From Chloroflexota bacterium (GTDB lineage: Bacteria > Chloroflexota > Limnocylindria > QHBO01), in the NCBI GenBank assembly GCA_013820865.1, contig JACDHU010000112.1, positions 1-6,223 on the forward strand: a DNA stretch of 6,223 bases, read 5' to 3'. The notes beneath the pieces were generated by a model. It was not told the DNA's origin, did not search any database, and was given only the letters and a program-made list of their open reading frames with translations. Positions within the stretch are counted from its first letter, which is position 1; each line of letters begins with the position of its first letter. Of this stretch, positions 1-5,619 are shown in pieces. A program made the position numbers and the translations under genes.

Positions 1-37
1 TGCCTGGATCGATGCCGAGCGTGATCACGCTCCGCAT
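1..37 (-). CDS. ruvC: Crossover junction endodeoxyribonuclease RuvC, N-terminal fragment (runs off left edge)
   Basis: Reading the minus strand from the ATG at 37-35 gives MRSVITLGIDPG before the window ends. The LGIDPG motif a few residues from the start is the hallmark opening of RuvC. The Asp at residue 10 would be the first of its four metal-binding acidic residues. RuvC cuts Holliday junctions together with RuvAB during recombinational repair. The start is well bounded: I find no ATG, GTG or TTG in this frame between 38 and about 102. The Shine-Dalgarno sequence is weak (AGG about 11 nt upstream). A GTG at 28-26 is a less likely alternative start. The neighbourhood supports the call, because yebC lies on the same strand 1.4 kb upstream and yebC-ruvC is a common bacterial pair. 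Only 12 residues are visible, so the identification rests on motif plus context. Confidence 0.75.
   Translation of the reverse strand, partial: MRSVITLGIDPG
12..37. repeat. 26-bp near-perfect palindrome over the ruvC start
   Basis: The central 16 bp (17-32, GAGCGTGATCACGCTC) are a perfect palindrome. Flanking ATGC (12-15) and GCAT (34-37) extend the symmetry past one C/C mismatch (16/33), so 24 of 26 positions are symmetric. It covers codons 1-9 of ruvC. It could be an operator for a dimeric regulator or an mRNA hairpin limiting ruvC initiation. It could also be chance, helped by codon choice. No T-tract follows on either strand, so it is not a terminator. Confidence 0.7.
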
Positions 38-91
38 GGTAGCGGCATACCTGCTCGCCGACTGGCTGTACGAAGATTCTCGTCCAACGGC

Positions 92-120
92 TTGACACCA
101 TCCAGCCGAAGTCGTACAGT
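92..120 (+). promoter_or_regulatory. Sigma70-type promoter for the small ORF and ArsR-type regulator
   Basis: A perfect -35 hexamer TTGACA (92-97) is followed by an optimal 17-bp spacer and a -10 hexamer TACAGT (115-120), which matches TATAAT at 4 of 6 positions including the first two and the last. The expected transcription start is near 127, giving a leader of about 58 nt to the ATG at 185. It faces away from ruvC. I saw no convincing promoter for ruvC on the other strand. Confidence 0.65.
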
Positions 121-164
121 ACCTTCCATACGACAGAAGTCGGATGAATAGCAAATAGTCGGAC
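108..164 (+). repeat. Short direct repeats around GAAGTCG / GTCGGAY
   Basis: GAAGTCG occurs at 108-114 and again at 136-142. AGTCGGA occurs at 138-144 and at 157-163. Together, three GTCG-centred boxes lie between the -10 region and the start of the 68-aa ORF. They may be additional protein-binding half-sites, but at 7 bp each the support is modest. Confidence 0.3.
111..134. promoter_or_regulatory. Candidate operator: inverted repeat GTCGTA-N12-TACGAC over the -10 box
   Basis: GTCGTA (111-116) and its exact reverse complement TACGAC (129-134) flank 12 nt. The repeat spans the -10 hexamer and the predicted transcription start. This size and placement suit a dimeric winged-helix repressor, and the ArsR-type gene downstream is the obvious candidate for autoregulation. 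The arms are only 6 bp, so chance occurrence is possible. Binding by this regulator is inference. Confidence 0.35.
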
Positions 165-184
165 GAAAGGACGGCGATAGAACA

Positions 185-391
185 ATGATGATGCCGAGCC
201 CCGTGGTCCTGGACCGACTTCTCCAGGAGCGCCACCGCCAGCTGCGGATGTCACCACGCCGATCACACGCACCTGCCACGGGCAGCCTGCGCGTGCGCAT
301 CGGCCACGTGCTCATCGCTGCAGGAGCCAATCTGAGTGGCGAGCGAGTCGAGCGATCCGCTCGCCCCTCCTCCCTCCCCGAGACTGCCTGA
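185..391 (+). CDS. Small protein of 68 aa, unknown function
   Basis: This short ORF is the first gene after the promoter. It starts at the first of three consecutive Met codons, with a purine-rich GAAAGGA (165-171) 13 nt upstream, a loose ribosome-binding site. The first half is basic and helical-looking (LLQERHRQLR, residues 12-21). It is followed by an Arg/Ser/Pro-rich stretch and then a compact hydrophobic segment, LRVRIGHVLIAAGANLSGE (residues 35-53). That order of a charged helix, then an LRxRxGxxLI segment ending near GE, resembles small uncharacterised proteins I associate with high-GC bacteria, though I cannot name a family. There is no obvious signal peptide, and the hydrophobic segment is short for a membrane helix. 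It overlaps the next gene by 56 nt if that gene starts at 336, or lies 40 nt before it if the start is 432. The reading frame could be spurious, but its promoter-proximal position and patterned sequence favour a real gene. Confidence 0.5.
   Translation: MMMPSPVVLDRLLQERHRQLRMSPRRSHAPATGSLRVRIGHVLIAAGANLSGERVERSARPSSLPETA
322..326 (+). promoter_or_regulatory. Shine-Dalgarno AGGAG deciding the regulator start
   Basis: AGGAG ends 9 nt before the GTG at 336 and supports that start for the ArsR-type gene. A competing site, GGTGA (417-421), lies 10 nt before the GTG at 432. The choice between the two is therefore not settled by ribosome-binding signals alone. Confidence 0.45.
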
Positions 392-1466
392 AGCTGTGGC
401 CCCCACGCGACGACCCGGTGAGCCACCTTCGGTGACGATCGCGGTCTCGCCTGCCTACGAGCTCCTGCTCAGCATGGCCGTCGTGCTCGAGGAGTCCGAG
501 GCCGACACCTACGACATCGGCCGCGAGTGGATCGACACCGCGCGTCAGCGGGCCGGGGATGAGCTCATCGGTCGCATCCGCGCAGTCTCTCAGGATGATT
601 GCGACACCTTCATTCACCTCGTCGCGCTCGCGCATGACGCGCCGGCACCAGCCACCATCCCGGCATTTCTCGATCACCTCCGCCAGACCGATGCGGACGA
701 GATCAAGCTGCATCTTGTGCAGTTCTACGCACGCGATACGCGCCGCATGACACCCGCCTCGGTCATTTGCGCCGCGGTGGGCGGCGATGCCGAGGCGCAG
801 GACGAGTTTCTTCGCACGTCCAACCCGGATTGGGAGCCGTGGACGACCTACCTGCGCGCGGTGCTGACCGCTGACGGACAGCAGCTCAAGGGGGAGCTGA
901 TCGGGGTGCTGGGCGAGTGGGCGGAGCGCGTCTGGGGGCCCGAGTCCGACACCGTCATGCCGATCCTCGAACGGGACGCGGAAGCCAAGCGCGAACTGAT
1001 GCGCGACCTGCCGATGGAAGAGTTCTTCACTGCCGCCACGAACGGCGTCGAGTTCACGCCGCGCCCGGGCATCGACCGGGTCGTCATGGTCCCAAGCTTC
1101 GTGCACCGTCCCCTCGTCGCTCACACCGAGTTTGGAAACGTTCTGCTCATCACCTTCCCCGTAGCCGATGAGAGCGTCAGCGCCGAGACCGATGCGCCAC
1201 CCCTGCGCCTGGTGCGTCTGTCGAAGGCGCTCGGCGACGAAAAGCGCCTCCGCATCCTCCGCGCGCTGTCCGACGGCGAGAAGACGCTCATGGAGCTGGC
1301 CGAGACGTTCGGTGTGGCCAAGACGACGATGCACCATCACATGATCGTGTTGCGTTCTGCGGGGCTCGTATCGGTCGGTGTTGCCTCGAAGCGCTACCGT
1401 CTGCGCCAAGAGATGGTGCCCGACGTCGGGGCGCTGCTCAGCGGCTACCTCCGAACCGACGGTTAG
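336..1466 (+). CDS. ArsR-family winged-helix transcriptional regulator with long N-terminal domain
   Basis: The protein has 376 residues from the GTG at 336. Residues about 290-358 form a winged helix-turn-helix of ArsR type: LVRLSKALGDEKRLRILRAL is the family's opening helix pair, LMELAETFGVAKTTMHHHM contains the recognition helix, and LRSAGLVSVGVASKRYRLR is the wing. Classical ArsR proteins are about 100 aa. Here about 250 residues (33-285) precede the HTH, starting SPAYELLLSMAVVL and rich in acidic and aromatic residues, as in larger ArsR-like regulators with an N-terminal sensing or dimerisation domain. I see no ArsR-type CxC metal-binding cluster: the visible cysteines (C89, C145) are isolated, so the ligand is unknown. 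Residues 1-32 are Pro-rich (APPPSP) and look disordered. They overlap the upstream ORF, so a GTG at 432, giving 344 aa, is a credible alternative start. The gene follows a strong promoter with an inverted repeat, which suggests autoregulation. It ends tail to tail with yebC. Confidence 0.85.
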   Translation: MASESSDPLAPPPSPRLPEAVAPTRRPGEPPSVTIAVSPAYELLLSMAVVLEESEADTYDIGREWIDTARQRAGDELIGRIRAVSQDDCDTFIHLVALAHDAPAPATIPAFLDHLRQTDADEIKLHLVQFYARDTRRMTPASVICAAVGGDAEAQDEFLRTSNPDWEPWTTYLRAVLTADGQQLKGELIGVLGEWAERVWGPESDTVMPILERDAEAKRELMRDLPMEEFFTAATNGVEFTPRPGIDRVVMVPSFVHRPLVAHTEFGNVLLITFPVADESVSAETDAPPLRLVRLSKALGDEKRLRILRALSDGEKTLMELAETFGVAKTTMHHHMIVLRSAGLVSVGVASKRYRLRQEMVPDVGALLSGYLRTDG

Positions 1467-2221
1467 GCGACCTGCGCCTCGAGCTGCTCCATGAGCTCGG
1501 CAGGAATGTCGAAATTGGCATAGACATTCTGCACGTCGTCGAGGTCTTCCAGCCGCTCCATGAACTGGAGGACGGCTCGTGCCTGCTTCTCGTCGGTGAT
1601 CGCGATCGTCGTGGTGGGCTCCATCGACAGCTCGGCTGATTCCGCCTCGTGGCCCGCGGCCGCGAGCGCCTGGCGCACGGTCTCGAGGTCGCCGGGTTCC
1701 GTGGAGACGACGATGCTGCCGGCCTCGGGCGCACCGACATCCGCGGCACCGGCGTCGATCGCGGTAAGCGTGACGTCATCGGGATCCTGGCCGTTCAGCG
1801 GGAGGCTGATGACTCCCTTGAGTTCGAATTGCCATGCCACGTTCGAGAGCGAGCCCCCGACCTTGCTGAATGTGCTGCGGATCTCGGAGGCCGTGCGATT
1901 CCGGTTGTCCGTCATGGCAGCCACGATGACCGCGACATTGGCCGGACCGATCCCCTCGTAGGTGACTTCCTCGTACTGCTCGGCATCGGCGCCCGATCCG
2001 GTTGCCTTCTCGATCGCGCGCTTGATGTTGTCGGCGGGCATGGAGTTCTGTCTGGCCTTGTCCACCGCCATGCGCAGCCGATGGTTGGCATCGACATCGG
2101 CCCCTCCGTTGCGCGCAGCCGTGATGATCTCGCGGGCAAGCTTGGTGAACAGGGCGCCGCGCTTCGCGTCATTGGCACCCTTCTGCCGCTTGATCGTCGA
2201 CCATTTGCTGTGACCTGACAT
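1463..2221 (-). CDS. yebC: YebC/PmpR family (TACO1-like) protein
   Basis: This 252-residue protein has the usual family length and the diagnostic start MSGHSKWSTIKRQKGANDAK followed by RGALFTKLAREI. Further family landmarks are NHRLRMAVDKARQNSMPADNIKRAI (residues 46-70), the YEGIGPANVAVIV segment (88-100), TDNRNRTASEIRSTFSKVGG (104-123) and a C-terminal VQNVYANFD (230-238). Family members were long annotated as DNA-binding transcriptional regulators. Mitochondrial TACO1 activates translation, and more recent work on bacterial homologues points to a ribosome-associated role at difficult, proline-rich sequences. The cytoplasmic function here is inferred from family only. A strong ribosome-binding site AAGGAGG sits 4 nt before the ATG. 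It is probably co-transcribed with the DoxX-like gene 28 nt upstream. Its TAA stop overlaps the stop of the convergent regulator gene. ruvC, the usual neighbour, lies further downstream on the same strand beyond that regulator. Confidence 0.95.
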   Translation of the reverse strand: MSGHSKWSTIKRQKGANDAKRGALFTKLAREIITAARNGGADVDANHRLRMAVDKARQNSMPADNIKRAIEKATGSGADAEQYEEVTYEGIGPANVAVIVAAMTDNRNRTASEIRSTFSKVGGSLSNVAWQFELKGVISLPLNGQDPDDVTLTAIDAGAADVGAPEAGSIVVSTEPGDLETVRQALAAAGHEAESAELSMEPTTTIAITDEKQARAVLQFMERLEDLDDVQNVYANFDIPAELMEQLEAQVA

Positions 2222-2249
2222 TGGTCCTCCTTGCGGCCGATTCTACCAA

Positions 2250-3224
2250 TCACGCGTGACGGAGTCTGTCCCCCAACGGTTGGAGGACCGCGCGGTCCAC
2301 GCTCCAGCGCCCGGCGCCGGTGATCACGAGCAGCGACGACAGGCCGAAGAGCGCAACGTGCGCAATGACCGGGTCGTCGGGCAGGGCGAACAGGGCGAGG
2401 GTGAGCACGGCAAAGCCGACGATGGCGCTGAACCGAGTCAGAACGCCGAGGACGATGGCCAACCCGAGCGCGGTCTCGATCAGGAAGGCACCGAGCACCC
2501 AGAGCTCGGGCGCCACGGGCACGACGGCGGTCAGACCGTACCGCTCCACCGCGGCCAGTGCCTGGCCGTGGATGAGGAGCTTGTCGATGACTCCGGACGC
2601 GACGAAAGCGCCGCCGAGGCCAAATCGGACCAGGAGCGGCACGAGATCGTCGTAGCGTCCAGTCGCGAGATTCTGGTTGGCGGCACGTGCGCCGGGTCCG
2701 CGCGGGAAGGCAGCGCGCAGCAGGTCGTCGAGCGAGGGCCGGCCCGGTCCCAGAATTGCCGCCGCGCTCAGGGCACCGGCCACGTCGAGCATCATGACCA
2801 GTTCAGGATTGAAGACCAGCGTGGCGATGTAGGTTCCGAGCGCGATCAGCGCCGCCGGCCGCACGGCCAGGCCGAGCAGCAGCAGGAAGCCGGATGTCGT
2901 CAACAGCAGCGCGAGCAGGCCGCCGGCCTCAAGCGTCGGCAGGAACAGCACGCGCGACAATCCGGAGCCGATCAGCACCAGCCCGATTGACAGCCGCACG
3001 ATCCACGGAATGTATTCGCTGTAGGTCTCCGCGCGTTCGATGAGCCGGAGCCGCGCCGCATCCAGCGGCCGCCATCGTGCCCAGGCCAGGATCCCCGCAA
3101 GCGCCACCACGACGCCGATGCCGAGCAGGAGCGCTGATCCGGGCTGCGCAATCGCATCAATCAGGAATCTGATCGGGTCATCGGAGGCCGCAGGATCCGT
3201 GACGTAATCAACGTGAGCGAACAT
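2250..3224 (-). CDS. DoxX-like integral membrane protein with two tandem DoxX-type units
   Basis: From the ATG at 3224 (AGGAG 5 nt upstream) this is a 324-residue polytopic membrane protein. A longer in-frame start at 3314 would run into the divergent EF-G gene and is less likely. An N-terminal helix (about 29-48) is followed by two four-helix units. Unit 1 is about 71-170, with helices near 71-92, 100-120, 122-140 and 144-160. Unit 2 is about 193-314, with helices near 193-212, 237-260, 265-282 and 286-303. The units share landmarks in order: IVRLSIGLVLIGSGLSRVL versus LVRFGLGGAFVASGVIDKLL, and the end motif GPGRPSLDDLL versus GAGRWSVDRAVL. DoxX/DoxD-type proteins are small four-helix membrane proteins, some linked to quinone or thiosulfate oxidation or to redox stress. 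A specific substrate cannot be assigned. The gene heads a likely operon with yebC and shares a 50-bp divergent gap with the EF-G paralogue. Confidence 0.8.
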   Translation of the reverse strand: MFAHVDYVTDPAASDDPIRFLIDAIAQPGSALLLGIGVVVALAGILAWARWRPLDAARLRLIERAETYSEYIPWIVRLSIGLVLIGSGLSRVLFLPTLEAGGLLALLLTTSGFLLLLGLAVRPAALIALGTYIATLVFNPELVMMLDVAGALSAAAILGPGRPSLDDLLRAAFPRGPGARAANQNLATGRYDDLVPLLVRFGLGGAFVASGVIDKLLIHGQALAAVERYGLTAVVPVAPELWVLGAFLIETALGLAIVLGVLTRFSAIVGFAVLTLALFALPDDPVIAHVALFGLSSLLVITGAGRWSVDRAVLQPLGDRLRHA

Positions 3225-3233
3225 TGAGGCTCC

Positions 3234-3239
3234 TATAAT
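3234..3239 (+). promoter_or_regulatory. Perfect -10 box TATAAT for the EF-G paralogue
   Basis: TATAAT matches the sigma70 -10 consensus exactly and sits 35 nt before the ATG at 3275. No good -35 hexamer is found at 15-19 bp spacing, so the promoter may be activator-dependent or only moderately strong. The upstream half of the promoter lies inside the start of the divergent DoxX-like gene, and the box abuts that gene's Shine-Dalgarno on the other strand. Regulation of the two genes may therefore be linked by occlusion. Confidence 0.5.
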
Positions 3240-3243
3240 GACG

Positions 3244-3267
3244 CCTCGCCACTCACCATGCGCGAGG
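3244..3267 (+). promoter_or_regulatory. Possible leader hairpin covering the EF-G paralogue ribosome-binding site
   Basis: CCTCGC (3244-3249) is the exact reverse complement of GCGAGG (3262-3267), with a 12-nt loop. The right arm includes most of the Shine-Dalgarno GAGGAG (3264-3269), which lies 5 nt before the ATG. If transcription starts at or before 3244 the mRNA could fold to mask the site. The expected start, 3243-3248, makes this borderline. Confidence 0.3.
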
Positions 3268-3274
3268 AGCACCG

Positions 3275-5356
3275 ATGAAGCCGACCACGCCCGATAGGAT
3301 CCGCAACGTCGCACTCATCAGCCACGGTGGCGCGGGAAAGACGAGTCTCGCCGAGGCCATGCTGTTCGACGCCGGCGCGATCGCCCGCCTTGGCAGCGTT
3401 GAGGCAGGTACCACCACGCTGGATTGGGACCCGGACGAGCACAAGCGCAGCCAGAGCATCAACCTGGCCATCGGCTCCATAGAGCACGAGGGCGTGCGCG
3501 TCACCATCGTGGACACGCCAGGCTATGCAGACTTCCAGGCCGATGTGGTTGAGGCGCTGGCCGCCGTCGATGCGGCCATCGTGGTGGTCGACGCGTCCGC
3601 CGGGGTCGAGGTCGGCACCGAGGAGGTCTGGCGGCTAGCCGACGAGCGTGGCCTGCCTCGCATGATCTTCATCAACAAGATGGATCGCGAGAACGCGAAC
3701 TACGACGCCACCCTGGAGCAGCTCAAGGCGCGCTTCGGACCAAAGATCGCGCCGGTCTATTTGCCCATCGGTTCCGCGGGGACTTTTTGCGGCTACGTCG
3801 ATGTCATCGAGGAGCACGCCAACGTCTACGAGAGCGGCAAGCCCAAGGAGGTCGCAATCCCGCCGGAGATGGAGGGAGCCGAGCATTCGCGGCGTGACGC
3901 ACTGGTCGAGGCCGCGGCGGAAGCCAGCGATGAGCTGATGGAGAAGTACCTCGAGGGCGAGGCGTTCACCGACGCCGAGATCGAGGCCGCCCTACACAAG
4001 GGCACCCGCGAAGGCTCGGTGGTCCCGGTCTTCGTCGGTTCGGCAACGGCGAATATCGGCGTTCGCGAATTGATCAACATGATCGTCAAGCATGTCCCCT
4101 CCCCCGCCGAGGTTGGCACCCGTGCCACGGCAGATGGGACTGAACTGACGCCTGACCCGAACGGCCCGTTCGTCGCCCAGGTGTTCAAGGCAAGCGCCGA
4201 TCCGTTCGTCGGCCGCCTGACGTATTTCCGCGTCGTATCGGGCACGCTCTCGGGCCAGGGTCACGTCTACAACGCGACACGCCGCGAGTCCGAGCGCATC
4301 GGCAACCTCCTGTCCGTGCACGGCAAGGAAACGGAGACCCTTGCGAAAGTGGGTCCCGGCGACATCGCCGCGGTGGCAAAGCTGACGTCGACGCATGCCG
4401 GGGATACGCTCGTCAGCGATCAGGCCGGTGCCGTGGAGTTCGCGCCACTTGCCTTTCCGGCGCCTTCTCTCCAGATAGCAATCGAGCCCGAGTCAAAGGC
4501 CGATCTTGACAAGTTGGGTCAGGCGCTCCATCGACTGATCGAAGAGGATCCGAGCGTGGAAATCCGGCGAGAGGAGGGAACCGGCGAAACCGTCCTGACC
4601 GCGATGGGCGACGCGCACGTCGATGTCATCGTGGATCGGCTCAAGCGCAAGTTCGGGGCATCGGTCAAGACCGCGACACCGCGCGTTCCGTATCGGGAGA
4701 CCATTCGGCAGGCGGCGCGCATCGAGAATCGCTACAAGCGCCAGACGGGCGGGCACGGCCAGTTCGGGCACGTCGTCATCGAGTTCGCGCCTGCAGAGAT
4801 GGGCGCCGGCTTCCAGTTCGGCAACCGGATCGTGGGTGGCGTCGTGCCCAAGCAATACATTCCAGCCGTCGAGAAGGGTCTGCGCGAGGCGATGGCCGAA
4901 GGCATCCTGGCCGGCTACCCGGTGGTCGATCTGTCCGCGACGCTCGTGGACGGCTCCTATCACACCGTCGACAGCTCCGAGATGGCCTTCAAGGTCGCGG
5001 CGTCCCAGGCTTTGAGGAAAGCGTTCGATGCCGCCTCACCGGCGCTCCTGGAGCCGATCCTCGAGGTTGATGTCGTGGTCCCCGATGAATTCATGGGCGA
5101 TGTGATGGGCCAGATCACCTCGAAGCGCGGGCAGGTGCTCGGCATGGATTTGGCCAATGGCCATCAGCACCTCAAGGCGCAGGTCCCGCAGGCCGAGATG
5201 TTCCACTACGCCACCGAGCTGCGCTCGATCACGCAGGGCCGCGGCAGATTCAGCTGGAAGGTCGACCACTACGCCGAGGTGCCGACGACCATCGCCGACC
5301 GGGTGGTGGCGGAAGCCGCCTCGCACAACGGCCACAGTCCGGAGCGCGGCCACTGA
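3275..5356 (+). CDS. Elongation factor G paralogue (EF-G-2 / EF-G-like translational GTPase)
   Basis: The 693-residue protein has full EF-G length and all five domains. GTPase motifs are G1 HGGAGKTS (17-24), switch I EAGTTTLDW (43-51) ending RSQSI (58-62), G3 DTPGYADF (80-87), G4 NKMD (134-137) and G5 GSA (255-257). Approximate later domains are II 295-385, III 395-470, IV 475-595 and V 597-690. Domain IV keeps TGGHGQFGHV (491-500) and GSYHTVDSSEMAFK (560-573), with His563 at the position of the tip histidine important for translocation. Two departures mark it as a paralogue rather than the housekeeping FusA: the catalytic G3 His is Tyr84, and the G2 Thr of RGITI is Ser61. Both, and the EAGTTT switch, recall the EF-G-2 type known from Thermus and the FusA2 type of mycobacteria. 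It is not beside rpsL, rpsG or tuf, which fits. It has its own promoter and ribosome-binding site GAGGAG. A possible role is as an alternative or accessory ribosome factor; its activity cannot be read from sequence. Confidence 0.9.
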   Translation: MKPTTPDRIRNVALISHGGAGKTSLAEAMLFDAGAIARLGSVEAGTTTLDWDPDEHKRSQSINLAIGSIEHEGVRVTIVDTPGYADFQADVVEALAAVDAAIVVVDASAGVEVGTEEVWRLADERGLPRMIFINKMDRENANYDATLEQLKARFGPKIAPVYLPIGSAGTFCGYVDVIEEHANVYESGKPKEVAIPPEMEGAEHSRRDALVEAAAEASDELMEKYLEGEAFTDAEIEAALHKGTREGSVVPVFVGSATANIGVRELINMIVKHVPSPAEVGTRATADGTELTPDPNGPFVAQVFKASADPFVGRLTYFRVVSGTLSGQGHVYNATRRESERIGNLLSVHGKETETLAKVGPGDIAAVAKLTSTHAGDTLVSDQAGAVEFAPLAFPAPSLQIAIEPESKADLDKLGQALHRLIEEDPSVEIRREEGTGETVLTAMGDAHVDVIVDRLKRKFGASVKTATPRVPYRETIRQAARIENRYKRQTGGHGQFGHVVIEFAPAEMGAGFQFGNRIVGGVVPKQYIPAVEKGLREAMAEGILAGYPVVDLSATLVDGSYHTVDSSEMAFKVAASQALRKAFDAASPALLEPILEVDVVVPDEFMGDVMGQITSKRGQVLGMDLANGHQHLKAQVPQAEMFHYATELRSITQGRGRFSWKVDHYAEVPTTIADRVVAEAASHNGHSPERGH

Positions 5357-5362
5357 CGGCCG
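5347..5362. terminator. Weak hairpin at the convergent gene ends, possible terminator
   Basis: CGGCC (5347-5351) and GGCCG (5358-5362) can pair across a 6-nt loop that contains the TGA stop of the EF-G paralogue. No T-tract follows on either strand. It is the only stem I see near this convergent junction, whose gap is just 17 bp, but it is weak as an intrinsic terminator. Confidence 0.2.
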
Positions 5363-5373
5363 AGGCGCCAGGA

Positions 5374-5619
5374 CTACGGTCGATACGCCCATGGCTCGCC
5401 GGTCGCCCGCATCTGGCCGAGCGTTCGACGGTACGCAATGCCTTCCGCGACGTACGTGGCGCCCGCCACGACCGCCGCAAAGACGCTGACCACCCACGGC
5501 GCGGCGGACCACGGATCGGCCGATCCGGTCACGACCGTGACGACCCGGATGACGAGGGCCGAAAGTCCGGCCGCCACGAAACCAGAGGCGAGAGCGCCGG
5601 TGGCGAACGCGAGCCTCAC
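5374..5619 (-). CDS. Small two-helix membrane protein coupled to tyrS, unknown function
   Basis: I place the start at the GTG at 5619-5617, giving 81 residues. That codon overlaps the TGA of tyrS in the four bases GTGA, a standard translational-coupling arrangement. GAGGT (5633-5629) lies 9 nt upstream as a ribosome-binding site. An ATG at 5676 would give 100 aa but would add a charged Arg/Gly-rich leader and a 61-nt overlap with tyrS. Two hydrophobic segments are clear: residues about 5-30 (TGALASGFVAAGLSALVI) and about 41-63 (WVVSVFAAVVAGATYVAEGI). They are joined by a short loop, TGSADPWSAA, and followed by a basic tail (RRTLGQMRATGEPWAYRP). The likely topology is a hairpin with both ends on the same side. 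I do not recognise a family. Good hydrophobic patterning and the coupled start argue that it is real. It converges on the EF-G paralogue. Confidence 0.6.
   Translation of the reverse strand: MRLAFATGALASGFVAAGLSALVIRVVTVVTGSADPWSAAPWVVSVFAAVVAGATYVAEGIAYRRTLGQMRATGEPWAYRP

Noticed and set aside
3..95. Open plus-strand frame ending in a TGA at 93-95, which could be the tail of an upstream gene
   Set aside because: The opposite strand from 37 reads as the RuvC N-terminus (LGIDPG), which explains the coding-like look of this stretch. The plus frame is its shadow.
25..426. 133-aa minus-strand ORF across the divergent control region
   Set aside because: Arg/Ser-rich low-complexity translation, antisense to the promoter, the small ORF and the regulator start, and out of frame with ruvC.
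312..1409. 365-aa minus-strand ORF antisense to the ArsR-type regulator
   Set aside because: Long antisense frames are expected in GC-rich coding DNA. The translation shows no family motif, while the plus frame encodes a clear winged HTH.
1480..1499. Inverted repeat CGAGCT-N8-AGCTCG near the yebC 3' end, considered as a terminator
   Set aside because: It lies inside yebC coding sequence, arises from repeated Glu-Leu codons, and has no T-tract.
1649..2218. 189-aa plus-strand ORF antisense to yebC
   Set aside because: yebC on the minus strand has full-length family motifs and a strong ribosome-binding site. This frame is its shadow.
2256..2990. 244-aa plus-strand ORF antisense to the DoxX-like gene
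   Set aside because: Gln/Glu/Arg-rich low-complexity product typical of the complement of hydrophobic membrane-protein codons.
3235..3240. CATTAT on the minus strand as a -10 box for the DoxX-like gene
   Set aside because: It would start transcription within a few bases of the ATG, making the good AGGAG ribosome-binding site useless, and no matching -35 is present.
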